9,202 nt of DNA from JBBABP01 sp041657585 (GTDB lineage Bacteria; Patescibacteriota; Gracilibacteria; Absconditabacterales; Absconditicoccaceae): assembly GCA_041657585.1 (NCBI GenBank), contig JBBABP010000045.1:1-9202 (forward strand), given 5' to 3'. Positions 5,585 through 9,202 of this stretch are shown piece after piece. Under the pieces are notes generated by a model. That model had not been told where the DNA came from and did not search any database. It saw only the letters and a program-made list of their open reading frames with translations. How positions within the stretch are numbered: the first letter of the stretch is position 1; each line of letters starts with the position of its first letter. A program made the position numbers and the translations under genes.

Positions 5585-5882
5585 ACTGCACAGTAAAAAA
5601 TTTAATCTATGCTTTCGTATATTTTACGAGAGCATTTTTTTTATTAATTTTTTTAATATTTAAATTTTTAAAATTCATAATTAAATAAAAAACACAAAAA
5701 AAAATCTTCGTGATAAAAGCTTGATATATAATATATTTGTCAATTTTTTATATATCACAACAAAAAAAATGGATTGATAAATCAGATTCTTTTATTGATT
5801 TTTTTTACAATTTCATAATTATGCAAAGTAATATTATATACATATTCAATTTTTTTTATATTTTTATAAAATAAAAAATAAA
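5585..5882 (+). other. AT-rich intergenic region before the Ig-repeat gene
   Basis: After the terminator at 5609-5642 this is almost pure A/T with no ORF. A 9-bp inverted repeat TGATATATA (5722-5730) / TATATATCA (5749-5757) could be an operator or a chance palindrome. No confident promoter or Shine-Dalgarno precedes the ATG at 5883. The switch back to TGA-recoded DNA occurs here. Confidence 0.5.
5609..5642 (+). terminator. Rho-independent terminator after the lipoprotein gene
   Basis: ATGCTTTCGTA (5609-5619), loop TATTT, TACGAGAGCAT (5625-5635): an 11-bp stem with one G-U pair, followed directly by a T-run to 5642. It lies 24 bp after the stop codon. Confidence 0.88.
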
Positions 5883-8800
5883 ATGAACAAAAAATTATTT
5901 TCTTGATTGGTAACTCTATTAATTATTGCAAGTCAAACTCCATTGGGCTCGCTCATGGGGACAGTGCCAACAACAAACGCGACTATTAGCTGAGTGACAG
6001 TAATATCACCAAATACTTCTGTAACTTGGAATGGTTCACATGATATTACTTGGACCACTATTGGTGAATGACCAGTGGATATTATGTATTGTATCTGAAC
6101 CAATTGTTGATTCAGCTCAAGATATGTAATGATTGCAGCAGATGAAACAAATGATGGTACTTATTCTCGAAACACAACAACGGCAGTTAGTGGAGATTCT
6201 TCACAATACAAAATAAGAGTTATGGAAGCATGAAATCGATTAGTGTGAGATAATTCTGATTCTTATTTCACATTGGATAACACGGCACCTTCTATTTCTT
6301 TTACTCAAGCCGTAGATGAATGACCAGCTTTCTCAGATACAATTACTCCAAATCGAGACGACGCAACTGTAATGAAATGGATGTATGATACTGACAGAAC
6401 ATGTTCTACTAATTCAGGAGACTATACTTACACAAATAGTAATTCCATGAATCAAACAGACGAAACTAACAATACAAAATATATTTGTATGTATGCTGAA
6501 GATTCTGTAGGTAATTATACATGATCAGCCTCAGTCAATCCAATTTATATAGATTCAACCGTACCTTCTATTTCTATAACAAACAATATATTACAATGAC
6601 CGACATGATCAGATTCTTTTGTAGCAACAGGAACAGATGCGCATTTAAATGCATTCAAATATTGATATGTTGATAACGCATGAGATTGTACAACATCAGT
6701 CAATACTGCAGGATTCACAACGTATACCTGAACAACAGTAAATATCACTAATGAAACCTACAATAACAAATACGTTTGTTTTTACGCAGCCGACAGTGTA
6801 TGAAATAAAAACATAGCAGTATCTGACTATGCAGTAAATATTGATATAACAGATCCTTCTTTAAGTATCACAGATAATATAGTAGCATGACCAACTAGTA
6901 CAGAAAGTTTTGCAGCTACACTAACGGAAACCAACTGATCGATACTGGAATATGGATATGTAGATACGACTGGTGACTGTAATACATGAATAATTCACAA
7001 TGATTTTACTACCTATACATCAGAATCTACAGTAGATATCACCGATGAAACACACAACAATAAATATGTTTGTTTTTTTGCACAAGATCAAGTTGACAGA
7101 AAAGCGGTTGCAATATCTACAAACAAAGTAAATCTCGATATCACAAATCCAACTGTACCAAGCGATACATTAACTTCTCCAAATTGAGGAACATATCGAA
7201 CATGATGAAGCGTACATGATATCACATGGAATAGCTGATCAATTAGCGATACCAATCTCGCAACAAATCCAATTACTTTATCATATTCAACTAACGGTGG
7301 TATAGACTGGACCACTATAGCTAGCAGTGAAGCAAATGATGGAACATATTCTTGGACAACGCCAGATATAAATTCAACATTTCTCGTAAAGATCACAGCT
7401 GTTGATAATGCAAGCAATACTTCTTCTGACACAAGTGACGCTACATTTATAATAGACAATATAGCACCAACAGTTTCCTCGATATCTACATCACCAAATC
7501 CATGATCATGAACTGTAAATGTTACAGTATATTTCACAGAAGCATTGGCATGAATTTATATTTCACAACCACCAACTGTTTCATTAATTGATTGAGAAGA
7601 TACTTACGTAGTTACTCCAAGTGGCACCGCATGACATACAAATTGATATGTAGATGCAACACCTACAACATGGCAATGAAGCATAAATGTTTCTGCAAGA
7701 ACAAATGGGACATTACATTTCAAAGTAACGGGAGCAAGAGATAGAGCACTAAATACAATGGCAGATAATACTGATGCATGAACAGTAGTGATAGATACAG
7801 TATGACCAACGCTTACAATAAATAATTGAACAGCTGCATGACCAGTACAAACAGATATTATTAATATTACCCTAAATGATGACAATGGAGTAACTGCAGG
7901 TGCATATGGTTTCAGTAACACAAGTACATGATGTGCAAGTGCAACATATAGCAATTCATTTTCTTCAGCTTCAGATTTTTCTATTACTTGAGATCACAAT
8001 TATAGTGGCCTATTTTTAAATGATCTTAATGGTTATCTTTGCATAAGAGCAACTGATAGTTTAGGTAATATAAGCTATACATGATGATTTCTTTTGAACA
8101 CAGATAACACTGCCCCACATATGGTTCCTGTAGCACTTCCGTCTTCTTCGACACAACGATCCGGCTGAACGCAATTGATCACATGGCCAGATTATGATGA
8201 AATAAATATTTACGATCGTAATCTTTGATCAAATCCTGTTAGTTTGTTTTACAGCACCAATGGAGGTAGCACATGGACCACAATAATCACTTGATTAAGT
8301 AACGATAAATCATACAGCCGAGATGTACCAACGAGCATAAATACTTCTTGAGCATTAGTTAAACTAATAGCTACTGATATTGCGACTAATTATGATTATG
8401 TAATTAGCTCTTGATTTATAATAGACAACACTGCGCCAGTTGTCACTTTAACAAATCATTCTTTTTCAGACGATAGCTATACTAATGACACTACTCCTAC
8501 ATTTACATGACATGTGACAGATAACCTAACTAATATAGTATCAGTAGAATATAGCATGGATTGAGTGAATTGGACCGGCGTATGAGTGACTGCTATCGAT
8601 GAATCATTTAATTCAACGAGCGAAAACTATACTGTGACAACAATCGCTTTGGCTTTTTGAAATCAAGATATAAGCATAAGGGCAATAGACAATGTAGGAA
8701 ATATAACTAGTGATGGCATTCCATGATATGGTTTTATAGTAGATACTACTACGCCAACGATTGATAATCTTAATGTCACTGTAAATTCTAGTTCAAGTAT

Positions 8801-9202
8801 CTCTGTTGCTGGATTAACTAGTAGTACTTGATTGGCTGATATTTCTGAAGCAGAATATTATATAGATAGTATTTGAACTTCAGGTTCATTAAGTTTATGA
8901 GAATGAACAACTGGCAAAAATTTTTATTGAACAATAGATATATCGGGATTATCAAATACTACTCACACAATTTATGTAAGATCTAAAAATCTTGCATGAA
9001 CACGATCTTTATATACATCACAAAGTTTCACAAAAGTAGCTGCAAGTGACACGACTTCACCAACATTAACATTTAGTCCAACAAGTTTGAATGCTCAATA
9101 TACTCAATCGGCAATTTCAGCAGTTACATTTACAGCTACTCCAAACGAAAATGTGACATTATATATTAATTGAACAAGCGAATGATCAGTTACATCTTGA
9201 TC
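5883..9202 (+). CDS. Giant Ig-like repeat surface protein / putative adhesin, 3' end outside window (TGA=Gly)
   Basis: From ATG 5883 the frame stays open to the window edge (1106 full codons) only if its many TGA codons are Gly; TGG is used separately for Trp (VTWNG, ITWTT). Residues 1-30 are a signal peptide (MNKKLFSGLVTLLIIASQTP). The rest is a chain of beta-sandwich modules of about 92-113 residues, with repeated junctions of the form D-x-T/I-x-P-[ST] at about residues 132, 224, 321, 419, 525, 638, 741, 848, 954 and 1056. Three types alternate. Cys-paired modules are at 132-418 (KYICMYAEDSVGN, KYVCFYAADSVGN, KYVCFFAQDQV). Modules beginning SP..-x-DITW and containing SLFYSTNGGSTWTTI-like strands are at about 40-131, 419-524 and 741-847. 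The rest are generic Ig-like/cadherin-like units. It is rich in Ser/Thr/Asn/Asp and poor in Lys. It is very likely an exported, cell-surface fibre for adhesion to other cells; the ligand and anchor are unknown because the C terminus is missing. Confidence 0.92.

Noticed and set aside
7088..7954. Long minus-strand ORFs at 7088-7537 and 7604-7954 (also 6545-6748)
   Set aside because: They are antisense to the recoded Ig-repeat frame, have no recognisable domain and arise from its repetitive composition.

Overview
The window mixes two genetic codes. Three segments (about 1-1040, 2490-4470 and 5880-9202) only read as long proteins if TGA is a sense codon, and conserved positions in two ribosomal proteins show it means glycine. 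In rpsO the invariant Gly of DTGSPEVQ is TGA, and in rpsA the conserved glycines of the S1 folds are almost all TGA. This is genetic code 25, known from the Candidate Phyla Radiation lineages Absconditabacteria (SR1) and Gracilibacteria (BD1-5). The backbone organism is therefore most likely one of these, and its very AT-rich DNA fits. Which of the two lineages cannot be told from the sequence alone.

Two other segments (roughly 1150-2402 and 4600-5642) look different. Their genes use only GGN for Gly and contain no in-frame TGA. They carry Bacteroidetes hallmarks: a family 16 glycoside hydrolase with a type IX secretion (T9SS) C-terminal sorting domain, a lipoprotein with an acidic stretch after the lipidated Cys, a CCA-encoding tRNA-His, and strong stem-loop/T-run terminators. 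They are either recent transfers from a Bacteroidetes (perhaps a host or prey cell) or assembly/amplification chimeras. The sequence alone cannot decide between these.

Layout: (1) 33-1037 (+), membrane protein with three tandem type IV secretion pilin-like hairpin modules, code 25. (2) 1272-2312 (+), GH16-T9SS secreted enzyme, standard code, followed by two terminators and a heptanucleotide tandem repeat at 2423-2489. (3) Leftward cluster on the minus strand: tRNA-Arg(CCU) 4465-4393, rpsO 4277-3987, rpsA 3847-2492, with two related hairpins downstream of the tRNA and of rpsO. (4) tRNA-His(GUG) 4656-4732 (+), whose 3' end is repeated 95 bp downstream like an attachment site. (5) 5033-5584 (+), small Cys-rich lipoprotein, standard code, with terminator. 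(6) 5883 to beyond 9202 (+), giant Ig-like repeat surface protein, code 25, truncated by the window edge.

Functionally the backbone genes are translation components (rpsO, rpsA, tRNA-Arg) and cell-surface/attachment proteins (pilin-like membrane protein, Ig-repeat adhesin), as expected for an episymbiotic or predatory ultrasmall bacterium. The foreign-looking genes encode exported products that, in a Bacteroidetes cell, would be placed on or released from the outer surface.
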